Assembly: GCF_005280205.1 (NCBI RefSeq)
Contig: NZ_SUND01000006.1
Span: forward strand, 124,001 to 188,000
Length of the DNA stretch: 64,000 nucleotides
From: Bacillus yapensis
Lineage (GTDB): Bacteria; Bacillota; Bacilli; Bacillales; Cytobacillaceae
Reading direction: 5' to 3'
A program made the translations under genes and the position numbers. The first letter of the stretch is position 1; the number at the start of each line of letters is the position of its first letter. Positions 55,464 through 63,839 of this stretch are shown in pieces. The notes below the pieces were generated by a model. The model did no database searches. It saw only the letters and a program-made list of their open reading frames with translations, and was not told the origin of the DNA.

Positions 55464-56677
55464 TTTGATATATAAATGGGTGGTTGTTTGTATTCCATCT
55501 CTAATAGAGCCTGCTGCTTCTCCTCGGTTGCACCTAGGGCATATATTCTTGAGGCACGCACGTCAAGGGCAATATCATCTTGTTGAAAGGATGATAATTT
55601 TGATACAAGGGGAATAGGTGCTTGACCTTTCCATTTATTTAAATACAATCTCCCCGTATCGTTCATCGCAAGTAGGCGAATATAAGAAGGGTGCGTCATT
55701 CTTTGTCTCATCTCAGCAGTGGTGGTGTTGGTTAAAATATGAGTGCACATTCTTTGAAGTTTTGTCCAAGTATATCTTTTTGTCTTAATTCGGGTCATAA
55801 AATCATGAAAAGAGTTAGCTTCGAGTGCAGCTGTAATAACTCTATTTTCTAATCCTTCATCTACTTCATAAATATTTCTGAGCTCTTCAGTTGATGCTTG
55901 TAGAATGCGAAAACGTAAATAGGTCCAATAATTTTCCCATTGATGAAATTGATGATATTGCTTGGCGTATTCATGTAAGAGGTTAAATGTTGTTTTTGGA
56001 ACATATGGTTCTATTTCCTCAAGTGTTCCATTTTGCGCGAACATCGCTTTACGAATACTTGTAGCGCTGGCTATAGTTGCAGATGTGAAATCCTCATCGT
56101 GGTAGTTTGCGTTCGTTCTTGAAATCGTCAGGGCCTCCATATCGAGGTTCAAATCTTGTATTGCTTTCACATATTGGAAACCCAGGATATTATTTGGCTT
56201 TGAAAGATCAACGATTGATTCATGTGGTTGAAGCTCCAAAAATGCTCGGGAAAGGGCTGTTGGATAACTTACCCCTTGATCAATATGAAATTTTATTTTA
56301 TGATCATATTCTTGTTTATTCGATTCAAGAAAGTCGAGAGTTGCCCAAAAGTCATCAATTTTACCAGATTCACTTCCAAAGCATACGCTATTACAGCCAA
56401 TCGCCCCTAAGAGTGAAATCGCTCCAAAAGCGAAGGTATCTGCTTTTTGTGTGGCAAACTGGTATGGAAGCTCAATCACTAGATCAACCCCGGCTAAAAC
56501 AGCCATTTGCGCTCGTACCCACTTTGGTAAGAGTGCGGGTTCACCCCTTTGTAGAAACTGACCGCTCATGACGGCAATGACTACATCGGCCTGTGATTTC
56601 TTTCTAGTCTCTTCTAGATGAAAAGCATGTCCATTATGGAAAGGGTTATACTCAACGATTACACCGACAGCTTTCAT
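55439..56677 (-). CDS. tmcAL: tRNA(Met) cytidine acetate ligase TmcAL (YlbM)
   Basis: A 412-residue enzyme that uses acetate and ATP to form N4-acetylcytidine at the wobble position of elongator tRNA-Met. The nucleotidyltransferase motif NPFHNGH is at residues 11-17 and a SGQFLQRGEPAL loop follows. The C-terminal half is helical and basic, suited to tRNA binding. Divergent from ylbN. The gene end overlaps the shared terminator. Confidence 0.94.
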   Translation of the reverse strand: MKAVGVIVEYNPFHNGHAFHLEETRKKSQADVVIAVMSGQFLQRGEPALLPKWVRAQMAVLAGVDLVIELPYQFATQKADTFAFGAISLLGAIGCNSVCFGSESGKIDDFWATLDFLESNKQEYDHKIKFHIDQGVSYPTALSRAFLELQPHESIVDLSKPNNILGFQYVKAIQDLNLDMEALTISRTNANYHDEDFTSATIASATSIRKAMFAQNGTLEEIEPYVPKTTFNLLHEYAKQYHQFHQWENYWTYLRFRILQASTEELRNIYEVDEGLENRVITAALEANSFHDFMTRIKTKRYTWTKLQRMCTHILTNTTTAEMRQRMTHPSYIRLLAMNDTGRLYLNKWKGQAPIPLVSKLSSFQQDDIALDVRASRIYALGATEEKQQALLEMEYKQPPIYISNKKRKGIL

Positions 56678-56891
56678 TGCACTACTCCTTATTTCTTTTT
56701 GAAATGCAAGGTCATTTCATGTTGAAAAATAGTATACTTCTATAGAAAAATTTTAGCTATATTATTTTTAGGTCGTAAAGTTCGTACATTTTTTATTTAT
56801 CTACATATATTGTGAAATCGAATTGGATTATGTATTATGTATTGATTAAAGTATCTTTGTATTGTCTACATTATAGTGTAAAGAAAAAATA

Positions 56892-56920
56892 TTGACAAAT
56901 AATTATAGGAAAGCTATAAT
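56892..56920 (+). promoter_or_regulatory. Consensus sigma-A promoter of ylbN-rpmF
   Basis: A perfect TTGACA (56892-56897) and perfect TATAAT (56915-56920) with an ideal 17-base spacer, 28 bases before the ylbN start. Confidence 0.9.
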
Positions 56921-56947
56921 AACCTTTGTTGCCTTGGGGTGATTCGT

Positions 56948-57472
56948 ATGAAATGGACATTAAGTCAGTTACAAAAATATCGAAGCAAGGATTATCCTAT
57001 AGATGAAGTTGTGAACCTCGATGAGATAAAGAAAATCGACCCCGATATACGGGAGGTTTCACCTATCCATATTACAGGTCGAGCTGATATTGACTCATCA
57101 AAAGTTACTTTTCATCTTAAAATAGAAGGGCATTTAGTCCTCCCTTGTTCTCGTACATTAGTTGACGTGAATTATCCAATTGATGTAGAAACAACTGAAA
57201 CTTTCCTCTTAAAAGGTTTGGATTATGAAACCGAAGAGGAAGTTCATCAAGTTAAAGGAGAAGTAATTGACCTTGAACCGGTCTTACAAGAAATCCTTTT
57301 ACTAGAAGTACCAATACAAGTTTTCTCTGACGAAGGGTCAAGCGAGAAAGGAGCTCCACAATCAGGTAATGATTGGGAGGTCATTTTTGAGCAAAAGAAA
57401 GATAAGATCGACCCCCGTTTAGCAGGACTTGCAAAACTATTTGATCAAAATGATCCTTCTTCTGATTCATAG
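56948..57472 (+). CDS. ylbN: DUF177 / YceD family protein YlbN
   Basis: A 174-residue protein of the DUF177 family, which precedes rpmF in most bacteria. Typical core: [21 protein letters not shown] and the cysteine segment [18 protein letters not shown]. Homologues in plants and E. coli are linked to 23S rRNA processing or accumulation. I start at ATG 56948 with GGGGTGA upstream; an in-frame GTG three codons earlier overlaps it. The perfect promoter suggests strong constant expression with rpmF. Confidence 0.92.
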   Translation: MKWTLSQLQKYRSKDYPIDEVVNLDEIKKIDPDIREVSPIHITGRADIDSSKVTFHLKIEGHLVLPCSRTLVDVNYPIDVETTETFLLKGLDYETEEEVHQVKGEVIDLEPVLQEILLLEVPIQVFSDEGSSEKGAPQSGNDWEVIFEQKKDKIDPRLAGLAKLFDQNDPSSDS

Positions 57473-57549
57473 TAATCGAAGAAGCACAAGAGACAGTTGG
57501 AGACGTAGTCTTCATGACTTTCTTAATTCTCTTTAAGGAGGTGGGAATA

Positions 57550-57723
57550 ATGGCTGTACCTTTTAGAAGAACTTCTAAAACTGCGAAAAGAAAACGTCGT
57601 ACTCATTTTAAGCTACAGGTACCAGGTATGGTAGAATGCCCAAACTGTGGTGAGATGAAACTTGCTCACCGTGTATGTAAAGCTTGTGGAACATACAAAG
57701 GAAAAGAAGTTGTAAACGACTAA
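57550..57723 (+). CDS. rpmF: 50S ribosomal protein L32
   Basis: A 57-residue ribosomal protein ([20 protein letters not shown]), with four cysteines (C30, C33, C43, C46) forming a zinc ribbon, so it is the zinc-containing C+ form. AAGGAGGTG precedes the ATG at 57550; the frame is open upstream but without a ribosome site. Cotranscribed with ylbN. Confidence 0.97.
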   Translation: MAVPFRRTSKTAKRKRRTHFKLQVPGMVECPNCGEMKLAHRVCKACGTYKGKEVVND

Positions 57724-57735
57724 TATTGACTTTAA

Positions 57736-57770
57736 GATAAAAAGCACAGGAATTCATTCCTGTGCTTTTG
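57736..57770 (+). terminator. Terminator of ylbN-rpmF
   Basis: AAAAGCACAGGAA (57740-57752) pairs with TTCCTGTGCTTTT (57757-57769). Confidence 0.9.
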
Positions 57771-57798
57771 TCGTTATATAAAAGAGGTAGGGTGGCTT

Positions 57799-58554
57799 AT
57801 GGACTCATATAAAATTGAAGAGCGGGAAAATGGTGTCCTGCTGTTTACAATAACAAGAGAAGAAAAACGTAATGCGGTCAATTATGAAGTGATGCAAGGG
57901 TTGGAGAAAGCGATTCAATTAGCACGTGAACCAAATATTAGTGCATTGGTCATTACGGGTGAAGGAGAGAAAGCATTTTGCTCAGGTGGCGATCTATCGG
58001 TCTTTCATGAATTAAGAACGGAGGAACAAGCCTATCAAATGCTTTCGAAAATGGGAGAGATTTTATTTAATCTGGCGATGCTCCCGAAGCTAACAATTGC
58101 ACTTATAAATGGTGCTGCAGTTGGTGGAGGATGTGAGATTGCTGCTGCATGTGATTTCAGAATTGCTCGCAAAGGAATTAAAGCGGGGTTTATCCAGGGG
58201 AATCTAGCTATAACAACTGGCTGGGGTGGTGGCACGCTTTTATTAGAACGATTGCCTGTTTCAAATGGAATGAAGATGCTTGTGGAAGCTCGAAAATTTG
58301 CGGTGGATGAGCTAATAGAGTTAGGTTTTATTCAGTATACATATGATGGACACCCATTAGAGGGACTACGGCAGGCTATGGAGACAACCTTTCTATTAGA
58401 AGGTGGCGTGCTAGGGGCATACAAAGAAATGTTGATTCGAAAATGGGAAATGTCCAAGTTGAGAGAAAGAATAGAAAAAGAAATTCGCAGCTGTTCAATT
58501 TTGTGGGCAAGTGAAGCGCATCATAAGCAAGTGGAAAAATTTCTAGGAAATTAA
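57799..58554 (+). CDS. Enoyl-CoA hydratase/isomerase family protein
   Basis: A 251-residue crotonase-fold protein. The two oxyanion-hole segments are visible, FCSGGDLSVF (about 60-69) and AAVGGGCEIAAACDFRIA (about 106-123). The usual catalytic glutamate positions are only partly kept, so the reaction is uncertain (hydratase, isomerase, or 3-hydroxyisobutyryl-CoA hydrolase-like). GAGGTAGGGTGG precedes the ATG. It lies alone between rpmF and gerR, not a standard member of this cluster. Confidence 0.85.
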   Translation: MDSYKIEERENGVLLFTITREEKRNAVNYEVMQGLEKAIQLAREPNISALVITGEGEKAFCSGGDLSVFHELRTEEQAYQMLSKMGEILFNLAMLPKLTIALINGAAVGGGCEIAAACDFRIARKGIKAGFIQGNLAITTGWGGGTLLLERLPVSNGMKMLVEARKFAVDELIELGFIQYTYDGHPLEGLRQAMETTFLLEGGVLGAYKEMLIRKWEMSKLRERIEKEIRSCSILWASEAHHKQVEKFLGN

Positions 58555-58650
58555 ATATATTTCAATTAGAGAAATAAGTTTTATCAGTCTATCTCTTCTA
58601 GTAGATGCATATGTATGAATAAATACAAATAAACTAGGAGGGATTTTCTT

Positions 58651-59253
58651 ATGCCCACAAACCGTCAAGATGCCTGGTCTAATGATGAAGATTTACTACT
58701 TGCTGAAGTAGTTTTAAGGCATATCCGCGAAGGGGGAACCCAGCTTCAAGCCTTCGAAGAAGTGGGGAAGCAGTTATCAAGAACGGCGGCAGCGTGTGGA
58801 TTCCGTTGGAATTCTTATGTTCGAAAGCAATATAAATCAGGAATTGAGCTTGCGAAAAAGCAACGTAAAGAACAAAGAAAGCAAGCACAAAGCACAGTTG
58901 AAGAAAAATCGGTACCAGAGGAAATTGCCTCTTCCGTACCACAGAACGAAGAAAAGGTTACAACGATTGATTTTGACGATTTAGTCAGTTTTCTGAAGAT
59001 ACTCTATCAAAAACTGGAAAACAAGGATGGGCAATCTGAAAAAATACAGGAACTTGAACAGAAAGTATATTCTTTATCGGCTGAGAAAGAAAAGCTGTTA
59101 AATGAATTGCAGACGATAGAACAAGATTATAAGGCTCTAATAGAAATCATGGAGAGAGCAAGAAAAATGGTCGTCTTGCAGGAAGAAGATCGCCAGCAGA
59201 AGGTTAAGTTTCAGATGGATAAGAACGGAAACCTAGAACGTATCGAAAAATAG
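58651..59253 (+). CDS. gerR: RsfA-family sporulation regulator GerR (YlbO)
   Basis: A 200-residue DNA-binding protein with an N-terminal Myb/SANT-like domain ([20 protein letters not shown] ... [18 protein letters not shown]), a basic linker, and a long C-terminal coiled coil (about 125-180). In B. subtilis GerR, made under sigma-E, represses and activates mother-cell genes. AGGAGGG precedes the ATG. Convergent with ylbP. Confidence 0.9.
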   Translation: MPTNRQDAWSNDEDLLLAEVVLRHIREGGTQLQAFEEVGKQLSRTAAACGFRWNSYVRKQYKSGIELAKKQRKEQRKQAQSTVEEKSVPEEIASSVPQNEEKVTTIDFDDLVSFLKILYQKLENKDGQSEKIQELEQKVYSLSAEKEKLLNELQTIEQDYKALIEIMERARKMVVLQEEDRQQKVKFQMDKNGNLERIEK

Positions 59254-59260
59254 ACAAAGC

Positions 59261-59288
59261 AAAAGCGGACATTGTGTCCGCTTTTTTT
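59261..59288. terminator. Terminator between gerR and ylbP
   Basis: AAAAGCGGACA (59261-59271) pairs with TGTCCGCTTTT (59275-59285) around a 3-base loop, followed by a T run. Confidence 0.88.
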
Positions 59289-59745
59289 AGATCGTTTCAG
59301 GAAACCAAAAGAGGGGATTTTCGCCTCTATCTCTTGCCATATCATATTGGACAGAAGTGAAGCCCATCTTCTCCCAAAATTCTTTTGATCTCATACGAGC
59401 GTTCGTGCGGATTGGGAAGTTCTTAGCTTTGGCATAATCGACTAACGCTGTGCCATAGCCTTTTCCTTGATAATCAGGTAACACTTCAAGTTTCCAAAGC
59501 TCTAAGAAATCATGTGGCGGCTCAAAATAATGGTTAAACTTTGCCTCTACTTTATATAAGCTCATTCTTGCCACTAAAGTATCCCCAAAATATATTCCGT
59601 AAAAAGGAGATTCGCTATCATTGTCAATAATATTTGCTTCTAAATCTTCAAGCATTGAAAGCTCTTGTAAGCCATATTCCTTGAACCTTTTAAATTCCTC
59701 TAATGTTTTGTAGTTCACTTTTAGTTTCTCTACTTTGAAGTCCAT
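59287..59745 (-). CDS. ylbP: GNAT N-acetyltransferase YlbP
   Basis: A 152-residue GNAT-fold enzyme. The acetyl-CoA-binding segment is VLPDYQGKGYGTALVDYAK. The start at ATG 59745 (MDFKVEKLKVNYK) follows GGGGGA; the frame is open ten codons upstream. The terminal MARDRGENPLFWFP is typical of the YlbP family. Substrate unknown. Confidence 0.92.
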   Translation of the reverse strand: MDFKVEKLKVNYKTLEEFKRFKEYGLQELSMLEDLEANIIDNDSESPFYGIYFGDTLVARMSLYKVEAKFNHYFEPPHDFLELWKLEVLPDYQGKGYGTALVDYAKAKNFPIRTNARMRSKEFWEKMGFTSVQYDMARDRGENPLFWFPETI

Positions 59746-59963
59746 GTATATCCCCCTTAGTCTAACTTGAGTCATGACTCCCTTTAAATTATATATTCAT
59801 TATATAATAAAAATACAGAAAATACTTACAAAAAGAAAATGAGAATTACTTTTTCTTAGGGAAATTGCCTCTATTATTCGGACAAAATTTAAGGTCTTTG
59901 ATAAAATAGGATTATTACTATAGTCCGATTGTGTGAAATTCAAAAATTTTTAGAGGCGATATC

Positions 59964-60863
59964 ATGAAAATTGCAATTATCGGTGGCGGCTCCATCGGTC
60001 TATTATTTTCTTATTATTTAAATGAATATCATGAGGTAACTTTGTATGTAAGGAATCCGTTGCAAAAAGAAAAAATTGCGTCTGAAGGAATTGTTCTTCA
60101 GAGTAAACAAAACTCTGCTATAGCGGATGTGCAGGTAAAACTCATTTCTGAATGGGGCAACCATAATGAAGAACTCTCCATTATTTGTGTGAAGCAATAT
60201 CAGCTCGAGGGAGTTTTAAGAAATGCTAGTCTTTCTACAAATCATCCTTACTTATTTCTGCAAAATGGAATGGGGCATTTAAAACGGATCGATCAATTTA
60301 ATTTAAGTGTTGCTATGGTGGGAACTGTAGAGCACGGAGCATATCGAGTGAATGAAAACGTGGTCGTCCATACAGGCGTGGGCAGGACTAATATTGCTTT
60401 TTATAAAGGGAAAAATGATGAGCTTCTTCACTCCTTCGTAAAATCAAGCTCTAATAGCTTTACTTTTCAAATAGAAGACGATTATAAATTTTTGCTACAA
60501 AAAAAATTGGTTGTCAATGCGCTGATTAATCCATTAACGGCTGTGTTGAAGGTAAACAACGGTCTCCTCCTTGAAAATACACATTATTTTCATGTTTTTA
60601 ATGAGTTGTTTAAAGAAATAAAAGGGATTTTGGAGCTAGAAGAGGAACAAGTATATTACGAAAACACTCTTAATGTGTGTCGAAATACAAGTCAAAATCG
60701 CTCATCGATGTTAAAGGATATCGAAGAAGGGCGACAGACAGAAATAGATGCGATCTTAGGTTATTTAATAGAAGAAGCAGAGAAACGAAATATGAAGGCG
60801 CCGATCGTAACCACTCTGTTTCACATAATCAAAGGGAGTGAAATAGAGAGGGGAGGAAAATAA
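59964..60863 (+). CDS. panE: 2-dehydropantoate 2-reductase (YlbQ/PanE-like)
   Basis: A 299-residue NADP-dependent reductase that makes pantoate for pantothenate and CoA synthesis. The Rossmann GGGSIG is at residues 7-12, and the catalytic lysine is in the KKLVVNALINPLTAVLKVNNG segment (about 175-195). It lies upstream of the DUF3397 gene by 1 base, as an operon. B. subtilis YlbQ has the same position; other ketopantoate reductases may exist in the genome. Confidence 0.9.
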   Translation: MKIAIIGGGSIGLLFSYYLNEYHEVTLYVRNPLQKEKIASEGIVLQSKQNSAIADVQVKLISEWGNHNEELSIICVKQYQLEGVLRNASLSTNHPYLFLQNGMGHLKRIDQFNLSVAMVGTVEHGAYRVNENVVVHTGVGRTNIAFYKGKNDELLHSFVKSSSNSFTFQIEDDYKFLLQKKLVVNALINPLTAVLKVNNGLLLENTHYFHVFNELFKEIKGILELEEEQVYYENTLNVCRNTSQNRSSMLKDIEEGRQTEIDAILGYLIEEAEKRNMKAPIVTTLFHIIKGSEIERGGK

Positions 60864-60864
60864 A

Positions 60865-61254
60865 TTGTCAGAGATTTTTTCAAATATAGCAGCTATATTT
60901 GTGACAATTCCTATACTAGGTTATGTTCTCATCTTTGTGATTAGCAAGCAAATTACAAAGCATCACCGTCGAGCAGTTCGATACGCTTTGGATGGCAGTA
61001 CAATATTGTTTATAATATCGGTACATTTCTTAATTATGACCATCTGGGAGAAATCTTTTCTATGGCTTATTATCTTATTGATTTTGATGATTGGCGTAGC
61101 CGTCGCATTTCTAAATTGGAAGGTCAAACAAGAAATTGATTATAACAGGGTATTTCGTGGGTTTTGGAGGTTTAACTTTCTTATGTTTTTCTCTGCCTAC
61201 GTTATATTAATCATTATTGGGATTGTTCAAAGTGTTTCAAACGCAGTTTCTTAG
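60865..61254 (+). CDS. DUF3397 family membrane protein
   Basis: A 129-residue protein with four predicted helices (about 8-25, 43-60, 64-83 and 98-122). It starts with TTG at 60865 after GGGGAGG, within one base of the panE stop, so it is translationally coupled to panE. The DUF3397 family is regularly found just before bshC in Bacillus. Function unknown. Confidence 0.85.
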   Translation: MSEIFSNIAAIFVTIPILGYVLIFVISKQITKHHRRAVRYALDGSTILFIISVHFLIMTIWEKSFLWLIILLILMIGVAVAFLNWKVKQEIDYNRVFRGFWRFNFLMFFSAYVILIIIGIVQSVSNAVS

Positions 61255-61361
61255 CAAGAACGTCAATCCCAGAAAAATTGCGTAAGCAAAGATTTTTTAT
61301 TTATGGGGTTGGGATGCTATACTCATACGTAGAAACTGTCGCTTAGAAAGGAAGTACATAA

Positions 61362-62996
61362 ATGGAGATTGTCAATCTCACTCTCCCAGCTATAAATAAG
61401 TTTGCGAATAACTATTACAATGGGAACGAAGAAATACAGCAGTATTTCCACTATAACTATCAAAATGCAAGCCATTACCAGGAGCGCTTGGCCGAATTAT
61501 CAAATCGATCTTACATGAGGGATGAACTTGTAGAGCATATTGCTGCTTTTATGAAGCCTTTTCCTTCTTCAGTTAAGGTTGAAGAATCTCTTGAAAAATT
61601 AAGTAAAAAGGATGCGGTCGTTGTCATTGGCGGGCAGCAGGCGGGTATTCTAACTGGGCCATTATATTCTATACATAAAGTTATTTCTATTATTGCCTTT
61701 GCAAAAGAAAAGGAACAAGAGCTTGGCGTCCCGGTTGTTCCGGTTTTCTGGATTGCAGGGGAAGATCATGATTATGCTGAGGTAAACCACGTATTTGTTA
61801 AAAAGCAAAATCAATTAGAAAAAATGGTTTATCCTTATAAAGTTTTAGACAAAAGAATGGTCACTGATTGTAAGCTAGACAAGGAGCTTTGTAAATCATG
61901 GATCGAGGATATTGTTGAAACATTCGGAGAAACCGATTTTACAAATGAGTTGTTGGCATTTACTGATCATGCACTTGTTCATTCAGAGAATTTTGTTGAT
62001 TTCTTTGCTTATCTTGTCATGGAGATGTTTAAAGAGCATGGATTGCTCCTTGTTGATTCTGGAAATAGGCAACTTCGTAAATTGGAAAAAGAAATTTTGA
62101 TTGAACAGATTAACAAGTCTGTTGAAATCACTACAGCTGTGGAGGCACAGCAGGCGAGACTTACGGCAAAAGGCTATTCGAATACGATTGAAATTTCTTC
62201 CCAAGCTGCCAACCTCTTCTATTATGATGAAGAACATTATGAAAGAATTTTATTAGAATTCAACCCTGAAACGAGTATTTTTTCTGGGAAAGATGGAAGT
62301 ATTGCGTTTACGAAAGACGAACTTCTTTTAATGGCAAGGGAAAATCCCGAAAAGCTAAGCAATAACGTTGTCACTAGGCCGTTAATGCAGGAAACGTTAT
62401 TTCCAACATTGGCTTTTATCGCTGGACCAGGTGAAATCGCTTATTGGTCAGAATATAAAACAGCTTTTGAACTGTTTGAAATGAAAATGCCACCGATTGT
62501 TCCTCGGATCAATATCACGCTTTTAGAAAGAGATATTGATTCAGACTTGGCCGAGTTAGATCTGGATTTACAAAATGTTTTGGAAAATGGTGTAGGCCCT
62601 GAAAAGGAAGCATTTCTTGATTCGGTCAAGGATAAACGTTTTGATTCATTATTTGCTGAAACAAAACAGCAGCTATTGGCCAATTATCAGTTGATCAAAG
62701 AGCAAACTGAGTTAGAATACAAAGGCTTGTTGCGGGTACTTGAGAAAAACGAATCAATCCTATTAACACAAATCGGCTTTATGGAAGGGAAATTTGAAGA
62801 TGCCCTTCGTCTCAAACATGAGGTCGTCTTAAATAAATATGAACGGGTTGAGTGTTCATTACGACCATCTGGTGGACCGCAGGAACGAACTTGGAATATC
62901 TATTATTTCTTAAACAAATATGGTTTAGGGTTTGTAGACCAACTAACCAATCTCCCATATCAGTTCGATGGGAAACATAAAGTAGTGAAAATATAA
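61362..62996 (+). CDS. bshC: Bacillithiol biosynthesis cysteine-adding enzyme BshC
   Basis: A 544-residue enzyme that adds cysteine to GlcN-malate, the last step of bacillithiol synthesis. Recognisable segments: VVIGGQQAGILTGPLYSIHK near residue 88, VFWIAGEDHDYAEVNHVF near 130, and the C-terminal SLRPSGGPQERTWNIYYFLN. A coiled-coil stretch lies before the end. AAAGGAAG precedes the ATG. It stands upstream of mraZ, as in B. subtilis (yllA). Its terminator region has been split by an insertion. Confidence 0.95.
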   Translation: MEIVNLTLPAINKFANNYYNGNEEIQQYFHYNYQNASHYQERLAELSNRSYMRDELVEHIAAFMKPFPSSVKVEESLEKLSKKDAVVVIGGQQAGILTGPLYSIHKVISIIAFAKEKEQELGVPVVPVFWIAGEDHDYAEVNHVFVKKQNQLEKMVYPYKVLDKRMVTDCKLDKELCKSWIEDIVETFGETDFTNELLAFTDHALVHSENFVDFFAYLVMEMFKEHGLLLVDSGNRQLRKLEKEILIEQINKSVEITTAVEAQQARLTAKGYSNTIEISSQAANLFYYDEEHYERILLEFNPETSIFSGKDGSIAFTKDELLLMARENPEKLSNNVVTRPLMQETLFPTLAFIAGPGEIAYWSEYKTAFELFEMKMPPIVPRINITLLERDIDSDLAELDLDLQNVLENGVGPEKEAFLDSVKDKRFDSLFAETKQQLLANYQLIKEQTELEYKGLLRVLEKNESILLTQIGFMEGKFEDALRLKHEVVLNKYERVECSLRPSGGPQERTWNIYYFLNKYGLGFVDQLTNLPYQFDGKHKVVKI

Positions 62997-63003
62997 CCTA
63001 TAA

Positions 63004-63024
63004 AAAGGCTTTATCTTCGGATAA
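63004..63024 (+). repeat. 21-bp direct repeat, left copy (broken bshC terminator)
   Basis: AAAGGCTTTATCTTCGGATA plus A, seven bases after the bshC stop. It is the 5' half of the terminator that appears complete at 63676. The downstream half with the T run is missing here. Confidence 0.88.
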
Positions 63025-63026
63025 CT

Positions 63027-63083
63027 CAGACTGTCGACAAAAGGCATTGAGAGGTCTCCCTCTTGGTGTCTTTTGCATTTTTG
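63027..63083 (+). repeat. Dispersed hairpin repeat
   Basis: CTCAGACTGTCGACAAAAGG starts a hairpin (CAAAAG... AGAGG with CCTCT...CTTTTG, several G-T pairs) followed by CATTTTT. Its first 17 bases differ from 45384-45400 (CTCAGGCTGTTGACAAA) at two positions. It could serve as a replacement terminator for bshC. Confidence 0.6.
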
Positions 63084-63105
63084 AATGGGATTATCGTTAA
63101 TACCC

Positions 63106-63235
63106 GTTGATTTCCGCTCCAGGCGCTTGCTTTCCGGGGGGCCGGCGGTGAGCTTCCTCGTCGCTGTCGCTCCTGCGGGATCTCACCTGTCCTGCAAATC
63201 CCCCAGGAGTCAAGCCCCCTCCACTCCAATCAACT
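63106..63235 (-). repeat. GC-rich intergenic repeat, copy 1
   Basis: About 130 bases, far richer in G and C than the surroundings, beginning GTTGATTTCCGCTCC and ending CTCCAATCAACT, so the ends are imperfect inverted repeats (GTTGATT/AATCAAC). This pattern (CGCTTGCTTTCCG, CTCCTGCGGGATCTCACCTG) is a common non-coding repeat in Bacillaceae genomes. Confidence 0.8.
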
Positions 63236-63248
63236 AGCATTGCTCCAT

Positions 63249-63398
63249 TTAAGCGAGTTCCCAAGTCCAAGTTGCCATTTTCTTTAAGTACATGGCAGCA
63301 AACGTAAGCATGGCCTACATAGACAATTTTTTAAGACCTCGAAAGGTTATCCATCACATACCTTGCTTTTCCTTCGCATCCACAAAGATACAGCTACC
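63249..63398 (-). pseudogene. IS1182-family transposase, degraded C-terminal fragment
   Basis: Read on the minus strand from 63398: FVDAKEKQGM, stop, WITFRGLKKLSM, stop, AMLTFAAMYLKKMATWTW, stop. This matches the conserved C-terminal part of IS1182-like transposases (FADAKEKHGMRW...RGLKK...QAMLTFAAMNLKK). The first two stops replace what would be Arg and Gln codons, so the copy is dead. The rest of the element is absent. Confidence 0.82.
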
Positions 63399-63538
63399 TC
63401 TAATTTGCGTACTAAATGACTTCAGGAACTAATTAATCAATTGTCAGCATTTCTACATGTGCTCTATCATTTGATTGATTTCTCGTCATCATGGTACGTG
63501 GCCTCGAAAAGTATTTATCTTATATTTTAATCTATTGA
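63399..63538. other. Non-coding debris inside the insertion
   Basis: About 140 AT-rich bases between the IS1182 fragment and the second GC-rich repeat. It may include further decayed transposase sequence, but I see no readable protein motif in it. Confidence 0.4.
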
Positions 63539-63662
63539 AGTTGATTGGAACGGAGGGTGGCGACTCCAGCGGGAAAGGCGGGAAAGTCGAGACTTACTGG
63601 CGCTAGCGCCTTCCAGCTCGGCCCCGCCCGCGGAAAGCGTCCACCCGGAGTGTAAATCAACT
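63539..63662 (+). repeat. GC-rich intergenic repeat, copy 2 (inverted to copy 1)
   Basis: About 124 bases, beginning AGTTGATTGGAACGGAGG and ending GTAAATCAACT. In reverse complement it lines up with copy 1 (GTTGATTT, CGCTTTCCG, GGGG), so the two copies face each other around the IS1182 fragment. It contains a strong palindrome, TGGCGCTAGCGCC. Confidence 0.8.
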
Positions 63663-63675
63663 TTTTCATAAATTT

Positions 63676-63709
63676 AAAGGCTTTATCTTCGGATAAGGTC
63701 TTTTTTTAA
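63676..63709 (+). terminator. Original bshC terminator and right copy of the 21-bp repeat
   Basis: AAGGCTTTATC pairs with GATAAGGTCTT (two G-T pairs) around a stable C(TTCG)G tetraloop, followed by T7. Bases 63676-63696 repeat the sequence at 63004-63024. It now lies 680 bases from the gene it should serve. Confidence 0.85.
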
Positions 63710-63783
63710 TGCCCTCTTTTTGATTAGAAATTATAGTGCCAGCTACCCATTTTTCAAGGAAGTGGATAATTTTTTAAAATTTT

Positions 63784-63807
63784 GTGGAGGAAAGTGGGGG
63801 ATTGTGG
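63784..63807 (+). promoter_or_regulatory. Candidate MraZ-box direct repeats
   Basis: GTGG occurs at 63784, 63794 and 63804, exactly 10 bases apart (GTGGAGGAAA, GTGGGGGATT, GTGGTACATT). MraZ binds short TGGGN-type repeats with 10-base spacing upstream of its own gene, so these are likely autoregulatory sites. Confidence 0.6.
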
Positions 63808-63839
63808 TACATTTAGGTTAGAGAGTGGGGGTAGTGGGT

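Noticed and set aside
63026-63229. Minus-strand 67-codon frame in the bshC-mraZ gap
   Set aside because: It arises from the GC-rich repeat and hairpin repeat, which are non-coding.
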